From the NCBI RefSeq assembly GCF_036881715.1, contig NZ_JBAKBF010000002.1:248001-312000 (forward strand): 64,000 bases of DNA, written 5' to 3'. Below are positions 17,772 to 25,704 of this stretch, one piece after another. The first letter of the stretch is position 1, and each line of letters starts with the position of its first letter. Position numbers and translations under genes: made by a program. The notes under the pieces are model-generated. The model was not told the origin of the DNA and made no database searches. It saw nothing but the letters and a program-made list of their open reading frames with translations. Source of the stretch: Pannonibacter anstelovis. GTDB lineage: Bacteria; Pseudomonadota; Alphaproteobacteria; Rhizobiales; Stappiaceae.

Positions 17772-18515
17772 TCAGCCGTCCTTGCGGCCATAGAGCAGGA
17801 ACTCGCGGTTGCCGTCGCCACCGGTGACGGGGGAAGGGATGAGGCCGAGAGACTTCCAGCCAGGCAGGGAATCCAGCCAGAGGCGCAGGTCTTCGGCGCA
17901 AGGCTCCACCAGATCCGGCTGCACCAGACCACCCTTGCCGATGCCCTGACGGCCCACCTCGAACTGTGGCTTGACCAGAAGAATGGCTTCAGCACCGGGC
18001 ACAGCAAGCTCAAGGGCTGGAGGCAGTGCGAGTTTCAGGGAAATGAAGCTGACGTCCGAAACGATCAGCTGCGGCGCCACGCCCTCAAGGTCTGCCAGCG
18101 TCAGGTCGCGGGCATTGAGCCCATCGCGGCGGTTGACCTTCGGATTGGAACCAATCCGCTCGTGCAGCTGGCCGTGGCCCACATCAATTGCATGGACACG
18201 GGCAGCATTGCGCTCAAGCAGCACCTGTGTGAAGCCGCCGGTGGAAGCGCCGACATCCAGACAGATCTTGCCCGCCGGATCAACCGGGAAAGCCTCCAGC
18301 GCCGCGAGAAGTTTCAGCGCGGCACGGGAAACGTAATTTTGTGCCGGATCGGCCAGCGTGATCTTCTGGGTCGAAGCGACAAGCTGCCCCGGCTTGGTGA
18401 TGACCACACCATCGACACTGACCGTGCCGCGTAGAATGGCATCCCGGGCACGGGCACGGCTGGGGGCAAGGCCGAGGTCGGCGAGGCACTGGTCAAGGCG
18501 CAGGCGGCTGGACAT
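17772..18515 (-). CDS. tlyA: TlyA-family rRNA 2'-O-methyltransferase
   Basis: 247 residues: an N-terminal S4 RNA-binding domain (RLDQCLADLGLAPSRARARD, then GTVSVDG) and an FtsJ-like methyltransferase domain with CLDVGASTGGFTQVLL, DVGHGQLHE, SDVSFISLKLALP and LVKPQFEVGR. TlyA proteins methylate cytidines in 16S and 23S rRNA. In many alphaproteobacteria tlyA directly follows dxs; here the copper-delivery genes and an MFS gene lie between them. Confidence 0.9.
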   Translation of the reverse strand: MSSRLRLDQCLADLGLAPSRARARDAILRGTVSVDGVVITKPGQLVASTQKITLADPAQNYVSRAALKLLAALEAFPVDPAGKICLDVGASTGGFTQVLLERNAARVHAIDVGHGQLHERIGSNPKVNRRDGLNARDLTLADLEGVAPQLIVSDVSFISLKLALPPALELAVPGAEAILLVKPQFEVGRQGIGKGGLVQPDLVEPCAEDLRLWLDSLPGWKSLGLIPSPVTGGDGNREFLLYGRKDG

Positions 18516-18548
18516 ACGGGCGGGGTTCCACAGTGGTGGTGGCCGTGT

Positions 18549-18686
18549 TCACAGGCAGCCGGCAAGCCCGGCTACCAGAACATCGAAATAGAGCTGTTCG
18601 CCATAGCGCAGCCAGCCGAAAGCAGCCAGCGCAATCAGCGCCCCGCCCGTTAGCCCGCCTGCTGCAATCCAGCGTACCGGTACCAC
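18549..18686 (-). CDS. Small membrane protein, 45 residues, GTG start
   Basis: A short frame between the SCO gene and tlyA encodes V-V-P-V-R-W-I followed by a hydrophobic run AAGGLTGGALIALAAFGWL, then RYGEQLYFD and a second apolar end VLVAGLAGCL. GGGAG lies eight bases before the GTG, ideal spacing. It is in the same direction as, and 42 bases downstream of, the SCO gene, so it may belong to the copper/oxidase group. The base composition fits coding use. Function unknown; it may have been missed because of its size and GTG start. Confidence 0.5.
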   Translation of the reverse strand: MVPVRWIAAGGLTGGALIALAAFGWLRYGEQLYFDVLVAGLAGCL

Positions 18687-18728
18687 GCCGAAATCTCCCG
18701 CTTGTCCTGCGTCCGCAGGGGCCCGCTT

Positions 18729-19346
18729 TCAGGCCCCGTTGCGTGCGATCAGGTTCTTCAGCTTCTGCAGCGCAGTCGCCGGATCTTCCTCATAGGCGAT
18801 GGTGCCAACGAAACGGTTGCTGCCATCCATGAGGTAGATCATCGCCGAATGATCCATCGTATAGCCGCCGCCGTCCAGCGGAACTTTCTTGGCATAGACG
18901 CGGTAGGCCTTGATCACCGCGTCGATCTGCTCGCGTGAGCCGGTCAGGGGGGTGATGCGAGGGTCGAAGGCCGCCACATAGTCGCCGATCACCTCTGGCG
19001 TATCACGCTCCGGGTCGACCGACACGAAGGCATAGTTCATCCTGTCCGCATCCGGCCCGAGCTGCTCGATCCAGCCCTGAAGATCCGACAGAGTGGTGGG
19101 ACAGACATCCGGACAGAAGGTGAAGCCGAAGAAGATCGCCAGTGGCTTGCCGGCAAAGTCCTTGTCGGTCACCGTGGTGCCATCTGCGCGCACGAGCGTG
19201 AAGGGGCCGCCAATGCTGGCAACGGAAGCGGTCTGCGACGTGCCGCCGCCGTTCTGCATCTGCGAGACGGTGACATATCCTGCGCCGATGGCGAGGGCGG
19301 CAACTGCCGCCCAAGCGCCGTAGCGGATGAATTTCAGAGAAGACAT
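18729..19346 (-). CDS. SCO1/SenC copper chaperone
   Basis: 205 residues with an N-terminal membrane anchor (AWAAVAALAIGAGYVTVSQM) and a thioredoxin-like domain containing FTFCPDVCP, the Cys-x-x-x-Cys copper site, plus the third ligand His in YTMDHSAMIYLMD. SCO proteins deliver copper to the CuA centre of cytochrome c oxidase in the periplasm. It follows the PCu(A)C gene by eight bases and is surely co-transcribed with it. Confidence 0.92.
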   Translation of the reverse strand: MSSLKFIRYGAWAAVAALAIGAGYVTVSQMQNGGGTSQTASVASIGGPFTLVRADGTTVTDKDFAGKPLAIFFGFTFCPDVCPTTLSDLQGWIEQLGPDADRMNYAFVSVDPERDTPEVIGDYVAAFDPRITPLTGSREQIDAVIKAYRVYAKKVPLDGGGYTMDHSAMIYLMDGSNRFVGTIAYEEDPATALQKLKNLIARNGA

Positions 19347-19354
19347 GTTCCCTC

Positions 19355-19855
19355 TCAGTGGCTGTGGGCTGCCCCGTTGTGGCTGCCGTGGTCATTGCCC
19401 TTGGCGCCCATCTTTTCGACCTTGAGCGTCACATCTACCTTGCCTGCCTTTTCGAAGGTCAGGGTCATGGGAATGCTCTCGCCTTCGGTGAAAGGCTGCT
19501 TCAGCTCCATCATCATGATGTGCAGGCCGCCCGGCTTCAGCACGGTATCCTGTCCGGCGGGCAGGGCGATGCCGCCTTCGACTTCCCGCATCTTCATGAT
19601 GCTGTCGACAACCGCCATTTCATGCAGCTCGACGCGCCCGGCAGCCGGGGAGCTTGCGGAAATCAGCTTGTCGTCGGCTGCACCGCCGTTATGCACCTTC
19701 AGGAAGCCGCCAGCTGCCGGAGCGTTCGGCGGAGTGGCGCGGGTCCAGGGGTGGTTGATGACGAGATCACCGAGCTTGAACTCGTGCGCCATGGCGGAGG
19801 AAGCGAGCAGGGCGAGCGCAGCGGCAGCGCCGGCAAGGGTCTTCAGAATGGTCAT
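19355..19855 (-). CDS. PCu(A)C copper chaperone
   Basis: 166 residues from ATG 19855 (GGAAG upstream), with signal peptide TLAGAAAALALLASSAMA-HE. The copper motif H-M-x10-M-x21-H-x-M is seen as LHEMAV..., KMREVEGG and LHIMMMELKQPF. The C-terminal tail is His-rich (GNDHGSHNGAAHSH), giving extra metal affinity. Partner of SCO in CuA assembly. An apparent upstream extension of the frame to 20089 is not supported by a start site. Confidence 0.92.
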   Translation of the reverse strand: MTILKTLAGAAAALALLASSAMAHEFKLGDLVINHPWTRATPPNAPAAGGFLKVHNGGAADDKLISASSPAAGRVELHEMAVVDSIMKMREVEGGIALPAGQDTVLKPGGLHIMMMELKQPFTEGESIPMTLTFEKAGKVDVTLKVEKMGAKGNDHGSHNGAAHSH

Positions 19856-19926
19856 GTGTCTTCCAGTCATGTGGGCGGCAGCATCAGGCATGCCGCAGAT
19901 CATCAGGGGTAAATGCTTGCGGGATG

Positions 19927-20334
19927 TCAGATCGCAGGCGGTGCCCTGATGGCCTTGCCGGTCAGCAAGGCCTCGGTGACGGGAAGGGATTGATTGCGTA
20001 ACAGCGGCAGGAGCGCCACTTCCGGAATGCGCAGGCTTGAATCGTTCAAGGGCGCGGCAAACAGCGGTCCGGTAATGGCAATGTGGCAACCCGTGGCGCA
20101 GAGACAGGCTGCCGGATCATGCGGTGCCCGAGGTGCCTCTCCGGGCTTTGAGGCTTCCACGCCCTGACTTGCGCCTAGACAAATGCTGCCGAAATCCACA
20201 TCTCCGGCCAGCGCTGCGGCATGGGCGGGAGAGGCGAGCAGGACGAGCCTGAAGACAATGGCAATCACCGCCATCAGCGCGAATGGCGTGCGTTCCGTGC
20301 GCAGGATTGCAAACAGGCTCGAGGGCGTCTTCAT
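19927..20334 (-). CDS. DUF2946-like secreted or membrane protein
   Basis: 135 residues with a hydrophobic N-terminus (FALMAVIAIVFRLVLLASPAHA) and a Cys-containing middle (SICLGASQG and CLCATGCHI), followed by a Pro-rich C-terminus ending TGKAIRAPPAI. This layout, and its place directly upstream of the PCu(A)C and SCO genes, resembles DUF2946 proteins, often linked with copper loci. The Cys residues could bind copper; that is inference. Confidence 0.6.
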   Translation of the reverse strand: MKTPSSLFAILRTERTPFALMAVIAIVFRLVLLASPAHAAALAGDVDFGSICLGASQGVEASKPGEAPRAPHDPAACLCATGCHIAITGPLFAAPLNDSSLRIPEVALLPLLRNQSLPVTEALLTGKAIRAPPAI

Positions 20335-20394
20335 GGGCGTACTATGACCATTTCCTGTACACCGCGCGAGCGCAAATTTGCCGCACCTTGCAAG

Positions 20395-21756
20395 TCAGCG
20401 GTGTGCGTCCGGGCTGTCCGTGTCCTGTCCGGCGCCGGGCACATTTTCCTCCGTGACGCCGGGCTCAGCCGGATCGAAAGCCTGCGTGTCATAAGCCGGG
20501 AACTCTTCGGGCGGAATGATGAGCGGATCATCGGTGTCCAGCGGATCAGGTGCGATGACCGAGCCCACCTGCGCGGTGGCGGCGTATTCGAAGTCCGTCT
20601 TTTCGTCGCGCGAGGGCGTCTTGCGCGTCATCAAGCGGCCAGTAACGAACAAGATTGTGGCCACTTGCACCAGTGCCACCTGCGCATAAAGCCCTTCCGA
20701 GCCCATGACATTCATCAGCAGCGATGCGGACATGGGGCCAAGGATGGAGCCGATGCCATAGGCAAGCAAAAGGCCGGAGGACGTCTCCACATATTCCGCC
20801 GGGTCTGCATGGTCATAGGCGTGGGCGACGGAGACCGAATAGGCGGGTTGCAGGAAGGCGCCAACGCTCATGGTCATCAAGGTGGCGATGAGCGGGTTCG
20901 ATGGCTTGAAGACAACGATGATGCAGGCCATCACCAGGGTCGCGATGGCAAGCCCGACCAGTACGATACGGCGGTCCATTCTGTCCGAGAGGCGGCCAAA
21001 AGGCCACTGTGCAAGCACGCCGCCGCCGATGTAGGCCGCGGCATAGAATGCGGCCTGATCGTTGCTGAGGCCGATCTGAGAGCCATAGAGCGGCGTCAGC
21101 GTCCACATGGCGCTGCCTGCAACACCCACAAGGAAACAGCCGACGAGCGCTGCAGGGGACGTGAGATACAGCTTTACGGGCCGGAACCGCACCAGTGTGA
21201 TGGGTGCGGGCTGGTTGGCGTTTGTCAGGGATACAGGAATGACCGCAAGACTGACCATGACAGACGCCACCGCAAAGGGTAGGAAACTGTCGATGCCGGT
21301 GGCTGAAACGGACACCTGACCGACGATCATCGAGGCGTACAGAACCACGATGTAGACCGACATGATCGTGCCGCGGTTGCGGTTGTCAGCTGCCTCGTTC
21401 AGCCAGCTTTCTACCACCATGTAGAAGCCTGCGAGGCAGAAGCCGGAAATGGCGCGGATGACGCTCCAGGACACGGGGTCCATCAACACGGGATGCAGGA
21501 TCACAGCTGCGGACATCAGCGAAACCAGCGCTGCGAAGGCCCGGATATGGCCTGCACGCATGATCATGTAAGGCGAGCCAAAACAACCAAGCACCATGCC
21601 GACGAAATAGAACGATGACACGAAGCCGATTTCGAGATCGGAGAAGGATGCCTGCTGCGCGGCAAGAGGCAGAAGCGTGCCCTGCAGGCCGTGGCCAACA
21701 AGCAGCAGGCCCACCGATGCAAGCAGGGCGGAAATGGAGGCCAGAGCCTTGATCAT
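20395..21756 (-). CDS. MFS transporter (YcaD-like) with acidic C-terminal tail
   Basis: 453 residues with about twelve hydrophobic segments. The first half resembles YcaD-type MFS proteins (GLQGTLLPLAAQ, then GFVSSFYFVGMVLG and IRAISGFCLAGFYMVVESWL). The loop between helices 8 and 9 has QWPFGRLSDRMDRR, a classical MFS motif G-x-x-x-D-R. The last ~65 residues form an acidic, Pro-rich cytoplasmic tail of low complexity (DPLDTDDPLIIPPEEFPAYD). Substrate unknown. GAGG precedes the ATG. Downstream of dxs on the same strand, 77 bases away. Confidence 0.82.
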   Translation of the reverse strand: MIKALASISALLASVGLLLVGHGLQGTLLPLAAQQASFSDLEIGFVSSFYFVGMVLGCFGSPYMIMRAGHIRAFAALVSLMSAAVILHPVLMDPVSWSVIRAISGFCLAGFYMVVESWLNEAADNRNRGTIMSVYIVVLYASMIVGQVSVSATGIDSFLPFAVASVMVSLAVIPVSLTNANQPAPITLVRFRPVKLYLTSPAALVGCFLVGVAGSAMWTLTPLYGSQIGLSNDQAAFYAAAYIGGGVLAQWPFGRLSDRMDRRIVLVGLAIATLVMACIIVVFKPSNPLIATLMTMSVGAFLQPAYSVSVAHAYDHADPAEYVETSSGLLLAYGIGSILGPMSASLLMNVMGSEGLYAQVALVQVATILFVTGRLMTRKTPSRDEKTDFEYAATAQVGSVIAPDPLDTDDPLIIPPEEFPAYDTQAFDPAEPGVTEENVPGAGQDTDSPDAHR

Positions 21757-21833
21757 GATGTCATCCTCAACGCACGCAAGGCAGAAGTCTACCCGGTGGT
21801 TGTGAAAATTTTCGTGTGGTGATGCGGCAGCCG

Positions 21834-23780
21834 TCAGGCGCGCAGGGCGAGACCTGCGGCGTCCTTGCCCAGCACCTCGAACACCTTGCGCATGATGCCT
21901 TCGGCGTTGAGACCGGCATCCCGGTACATCACGTCCGGCTTGTCGTGGTCCTGATAGCGGTCCGGCAAGGTCATGGTGCGCACCTTGAGGCCCTTGTCCA
22001 GCGCGCCAAGTTCGGCCAGCGCACTCAGGACATGGCTGCCGAAGCCGCCAACGGAGCCTTCCTCAACGGTGATCAGAACCTCGTGCTCGCGGGCCAGCCG
22101 CTTCAGCAGATCCAGATCAAGCGGCTTGGCGAAGCGGGCATCGGCCACCGTGGTCGAAAGCCCGGCGGCATCCAGCTCATGCGCCGCCGTCATGCACTCC
22201 GCCAGACGGGTGCCGAAGGACAGAAGAGCCACCTTCGTGCCTTCCTTGCGGATGACACCCTTGCCGACCGGCAGCACCTGCCCGCGTTCCGGCAGTTCGA
22301 TGCCAAGGCCCTCACCGCGCGGATAGCGGAAGGAGATGGGGCCTTCATCATAGGCGGCAGCCGTTGCCACCATATGCTTCAGTTCGGCCTCATCGGCGGC
22401 TGCCATCACCACGAAGCCGGGCAGACAGGCGAGGAAGGCGGTGTCGAAGGCACCTGCATGCGTGGGGCCATCGGCGCCCACCAGACCCGCACGGTCGATG
22501 GGGAAGCGAACAGGCAGGCCCTGGATTGCCACGTCATGCACCACCTGATCATAACCGCGCTGCAGGAAGGTGGAGTAGATGGCAACGAAAGGCTTGTAGC
22601 CTTCGCTGGCAAGGCCCGCACCAAACGTGACGGCATGCTGTTCGGCAATGCCGACGTCGAAGACGCGGGTGGGGAACACCTGCTGCATCAGGTCAAGGCC
22701 GGTGCCGTCAGGCATGGCTGCTGTAACGCCGACGATCTTTTCGTCACGCTCGGCCTCTTCCACAAGCGCACGGGCAAAGACGCTGGTATAGCTCGGCGCG
22801 TTGGCCTTAGGCTTGTCCTGTTTGCCTGTGATGACATCGAAGCGCGCAACGCCGTGATACTTGTCCTTGGCGCCTTCTGCCGGGGCATAGCCCTTGCCCT
22901 TCTGGGTGACCACGTGAATGAGCACCGGCCCCTGGTGGGTGTCGCGCACATTCTTCAGGACGGGCAGCAGATGGTCCATGTTGTGGCCGTCGACCGGGCC
23001 GACATAGTAGAAGCCCAGTTCCTCGAACAGGGTGCCGCCGGTCCAGAAGCCGCGGGCATATTCCTCGGCCCGTGCCGCCTTTTCCTGAAGCGGGCGCGGC
23101 AGGGTGTGGGCGATCTTTTTGGCGGCATCGCGCAGCGACTTGTAGGTCGGGCCTGAAACGAGGCGCGCCAGATAGGCTGACATGGCGCCTACAGGCGGGG
23201 CGATGGACATGTCGTTGTCATTGAGGATGACGATGAGCCGCGAGTTGAGTGCCCCAGCGTTGTTCATGGCCTCATAGGCCATGCCGGCAGAGATCGACCC
23301 GTCGCCGATGACAGCAATCACATTGTTGTTGCGCCTATCCAGATCCCGCGCCACGGACATGCCGAGGCCGGCGGAGATGGATGTCGAGGAATGGGCTGCG
23401 CCAAACGGATCAAACACGCTTTCGCTGCGCTTGGTGAAGCCCGAAAGGCCGCCCGGCTGGCGCAGGGTACGGATGCGCTCGCGCCGCCCTGTCAGGATCT
23501 TGTGCGGGTAGCACTGATGTCCCACGTCCCAGATCAGCCTGTCATCCGGCGTGTTGAAGACATAGTGCAGCGCTACGGTCAGCTCGACGACGCCAAGGCC
23601 TGCGCCAAGGTGCCCGCCAGTCTGTGACACTGCATCAATTGTTTCCGTGCGCAGTTCTTCGGCCAGCTGGCGCAGGTCGCTCTCGGGCAGGGCGCGCAGG
23701 GCGTCCATGCCGGTGATCCCGTCAAGCAAAGGGGTATGCGGCTTAGAAGACACGCTTTGGGTCACTCCATGACACGGCAA
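21834..23780 (-). CDS. dxs: 1-deoxy-D-xylulose-5-phosphate synthase
   Basis: Up to 648 residues. Thiamine-diphosphate and catalytic motifs are intact: DVGHQCYPHKILTGRR, GDGSISAGMAYEAMNNAG, and in the second domain GITAAMPDGTGL-like VGVTAAM and DRAGLVGADGPTHAG, then the transketolase C-terminal domain. It condenses pyruvate and glyceraldehyde 3-phosphate, opening the MEP isoprenoid route. The start is uncertain: ATG 23780 lacks a good ribosome site, whereas a GTG at 23753 has GGAG 11 bases upstream and leads directly into the conserved N-terminus. Confidence 0.93.
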   Translation of the reverse strand: MPCHGVTQSVSSKPHTPLLDGITGMDALRALPESDLRQLAEELRTETIDAVSQTGGHLGAGLGVVELTVALHYVFNTPDDRLIWDVGHQCYPHKILTGRRERIRTLRQPGGLSGFTKRSESVFDPFGAAHSSTSISAGLGMSVARDLDRRNNNVIAVIGDGSISAGMAYEAMNNAGALNSRLIVILNDNDMSIAPPVGAMSAYLARLVSGPTYKSLRDAAKKIAHTLPRPLQEKAARAEEYARGFWTGGTLFEELGFYYVGPVDGHNMDHLLPVLKNVRDTHQGPVLIHVVTQKGKGYAPAEGAKDKYHGVARFDVITGKQDKPKANAPSYTSVFARALVEEAERDEKIVGVTAAMPDGTGLDLMQQVFPTRVFDVGIAEQHAVTFGAGLASEGYKPFVAIYSTFLQRGYDQVVHDVAIQGLPVRFPIDRAGLVGADGPTHAGAFDTAFLACLPGFVVMAAADEAELKHMVATAAAYDEGPISFRYPRGEGLGIELPERGQVLPVGKGVIRKEGTKVALLSFGTRLAECMTAAHELDAAGLSTTVADARFAKPLDLDLLKRLAREHEVLITVEEGSVGGFGSHVLSALAELGALDKGLKVRTMTLPDRYQDHDKPDVMYRDAGLNAEGIMRKVFEVLGKDAAGLALRA

Positions 23781-23917
23781 TGATGCGGCGCAAACAAGGT
23801 TCGAGCCTTACACCAACCATCTGGGCGGCGCAAACCGTTCGGCAAGGTGTCCGGGGTCCAAGGAGCGGGAATAGTGAAGCAATCAGCGACCTGCGCGGGA
23901 AGAAAACATATCAGAAG

Positions 23918-24040
23918 TCGCCCGTTGTCACCCGAAAGGGTGATGCAGCAAGGTTTGAAATGCCCTAAGGATGACGCGTGGTCGATGGGGCCACGTGCAC
24001 AGTGATGACTTGGACCGTGTTTCGACACGGTCCTTTTTTT
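23918..24040 (+). ncRNA. Candidate free-standing small RNA
   Basis: Between dxs (leftward) and the LuxR-type gene (leftward) the plus strand carries three hairpins and no coding frame: TCACCC-GAAA-GGGTGA at 23928-23943 with a GNRA tetraloop, a seven-pair stem at 23975-23997 around TCGATGGGG, and a nine-pair UUCG-capped terminator with seven T at 24012-24040. The 5' end is a guess; a weak -10-like CATATC lies at 23907-23912. No known RNA family is recognised. It would be transcribed divergently from dxs and convergently with the regulator gene. Confidence 0.55.
24012..24040 (+). terminator. Strong Rho-independent terminator (UUCG loop)
   Basis: GGACCGTGT-TTCG-ACACGGTCC is a perfect nine-pair stem closed by a UUCG tetraloop and followed directly by seven T. 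Orientation is plus. No protein gene on the plus strand precedes it for 240 bases, so it should end a non-coding transcript. Confidence 0.9.
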
Positions 24041-24124
24041 GTGTATATGGTTGACCTTGCGTCAGCTTTGGAACGATAAGCCAGTGTAAACCGGTTCAGC
24101 AGCTTCGGCAGTTCTACTGAGGGG

Positions 24125-25321
24125 TCAGCAGTATATGCTTGCCAGCCGGTACACTGTCTGCGCCAGTTCCAGCTGGGAGCGGGTCCCCGTTTTTTCGTAG
24201 ATGCGGCGCAAATGGGTCTTGGCCGTATTGCGGGTGACCGAAAGCGTGTCCAGTGTCTCGGTCAGCGATCCGCTGGCGACCAGCAACTGAACCAGACGGG
24301 CCTCGCTCCGGGACAGCCCGTAAACCGACTGCAGAGCCGTATTGATCCCGGCAGGAATGCCGCGCGGCAGATGTATGCGGATCACAAGCTGGGCCGGCCC
24401 TTCCTGTCCATCCTGACGGCTGAGTTCCAGCTCAATGCGGCAAGGCGTTCCGCTTTCGGTGATGATAACGAGTTCTTGCGAACCGTTCATCTCTGTTTGC
24501 CGCCTGTCAGGCCGGATAGAGCCAAGGAGAAGGCCCGGAGCCATCTTTTCGACCATTGGCTCGAAAAGGTCTTCCAGTTCCCGGGACAGAATGTTGAGCC
24601 GCCCGTTGCGCACCTCAAGAATCTGGTTGAGACCGAGTTCTTCCAGAGCAGGTCCCCGGGATGCGATTATGCGGCGCATGGGGTCCATCAGCATCGACAA
24701 GTGGCTGCCCGAGTTTGACAGCAATGCCGCCTGCTCCGCCTCAAGACGGGCTTCCCTGATGCGAGAGGCACATTCGAGGGCAATGTTGAGCCGCTTTGAC
24801 AGCAGGTCTACAAAGTGGAATTCTTGCACGTCGAAGGAGGGCTGCGAGGCTGAGCGGCAGGCAACAAGCAATGCCTTATGCCCGTCCTTTTCATAGACAC
24901 GGGTCATCAGGGCCTTGGTGTATCGCAAGTCGTCCCTGGCAGGCGAGGGCTCCAGCTCCGGCTTCAACGCCGGGCAGATGATCTTGCGCTTGCAGTGATA
25001 GGTCAGAAGACCGGCATCATGCAGCATATAGGCGATGATGGACTTTCCGCTCTCTACCTGGCTGCGCGCCAGATGGATGAGCATCGGCTCTGCGGTGGAA
25101 CGGTCACAGAAGCGGGCATCATGACGGCCATCCGGACCGAATGTCATGAGCAGCAGTTGCGCTTCGAGATGCTGCTCCAGGGCGGCACATACCTCAGCCC
25201 ACCTGGCAGGTTCCAGCACCGCATCAAACACGGTATCGAGTGTATGATTGAAGGCAGCCGCCGCATCTTCAGGGCAGGCGCCGCCGAAAATCCTCTTGCC
25301 TCCGTTTGCATCCATGATCAC
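24125..25321 (-). CDS. LuxR-type transcriptional regulator
   Basis: 398 residues. The C-terminal ~65 residues form a LuxR/GerE helix-turn-helix: YGLSRSEARLVQLLVASGSL, then LSVTRNTAKTHLRRIYEKTG and SQLELAQTVYRL. The N-terminal ~320 residues have no autoinducer-type conserved Trp/Tyr pattern and may be a PAS/GAF-like sensor. The GTG at 25321 has GAGG five bases upstream; an ATG two codons later is the alternative. It begins 24 bases after xseB and so probably shares its transcript. Ligand and targets unknown. Confidence 0.82.
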   Translation of the reverse strand: MIMDANGGKRIFGGACPEDAAAAFNHTLDTVFDAVLEPARWAEVCAALEQHLEAQLLLMTFGPDGRHDARFCDRSTAEPMLIHLARSQVESGKSIIAYMLHDAGLLTYHCKRKIICPALKPELEPSPARDDLRYTKALMTRVYEKDGHKALLVACRSASQPSFDVQEFHFVDLLSKRLNIALECASRIREARLEAEQAALLSNSGSHLSMLMDPMRRIIASRGPALEELGLNQILEVRNGRLNILSRELEDLFEPMVEKMAPGLLLGSIRPDRRQTEMNGSQELVIITESGTPCRIELELSRQDGQEGPAQLVIRIHLPRGIPAGINTALQSVYGLSRSEARLVQLLVASGSLTETLDTLSVTRNTAKTHLRRIYEKTGTRSQLELAQTVYRLASIYC

Positions 25322-25344
25322 CCGAACCTCATATGGCAGGCCTT

Positions 25345-25614
25345 TCAGGCCTCAGGATCAAGCGGTACTGTCTTTGCGGCGCGGCCGTCAGCTCCAAGCT
25401 GGATCTTCTCGACCTTTTCCTCGGCAGCCTTCAGCAACTGATCGCACCGGGCACGCAGGCGGTCGCCGCGCTCATACATCTCGATGCTCTTTTCCAGTGG
25501 CACATTGCCCTGCTCCAGCGCCCTGACGATGCTTTCCAGCTGGCTCAGTGCCTCTTCAAAGGACAGGGCGGCAAGAGCCGCAGCTTCGTCGTGTGAAAGC
25601 GTTCCGTTCGCCAT
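25345..25614 (-). CDS. xseB: Exodeoxyribonuclease VII small subunit
   Basis: 89 residues, typical length. SFEEALSQLESIVRALEQGNV-PLEKSIEMYERG matches the XseB coiled-helical signature. XseB binds XseA to form exonuclease VII, which degrades single-stranded DNA; xseA is not in the window. It lies between the deacetylase gene upstream and the LuxR-type gene downstream, the deacetylase-xseB-dxs order being common in Hyphomicrobiales. Confidence 0.93.
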   Translation of the reverse strand: MANGTLSHDEAAALAALSFEEALSQLESIVRALEQGNVPLEKSIEMYERGDRLRARCDQLLKAAEEKVEKIQLGADGRAAKTVPLDPEA

Positions 25615-25704
25615 GGTGTCATCCTCGCCAGTTGGTCAAGTTGGCGACCCTTGCCGGAACGTTGCCGGGCGTCAAGTCTGACATGACTGTTTTGCCGAAG
25701 TTTC

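Noticed and set aside
23781..24040. Thiamine, SAM-II or cobalamin riboswitch in the gap before dxs
   Set aside because: The conserved motif cores of these riboswitches were not seen and the hairpins face away from dxs.
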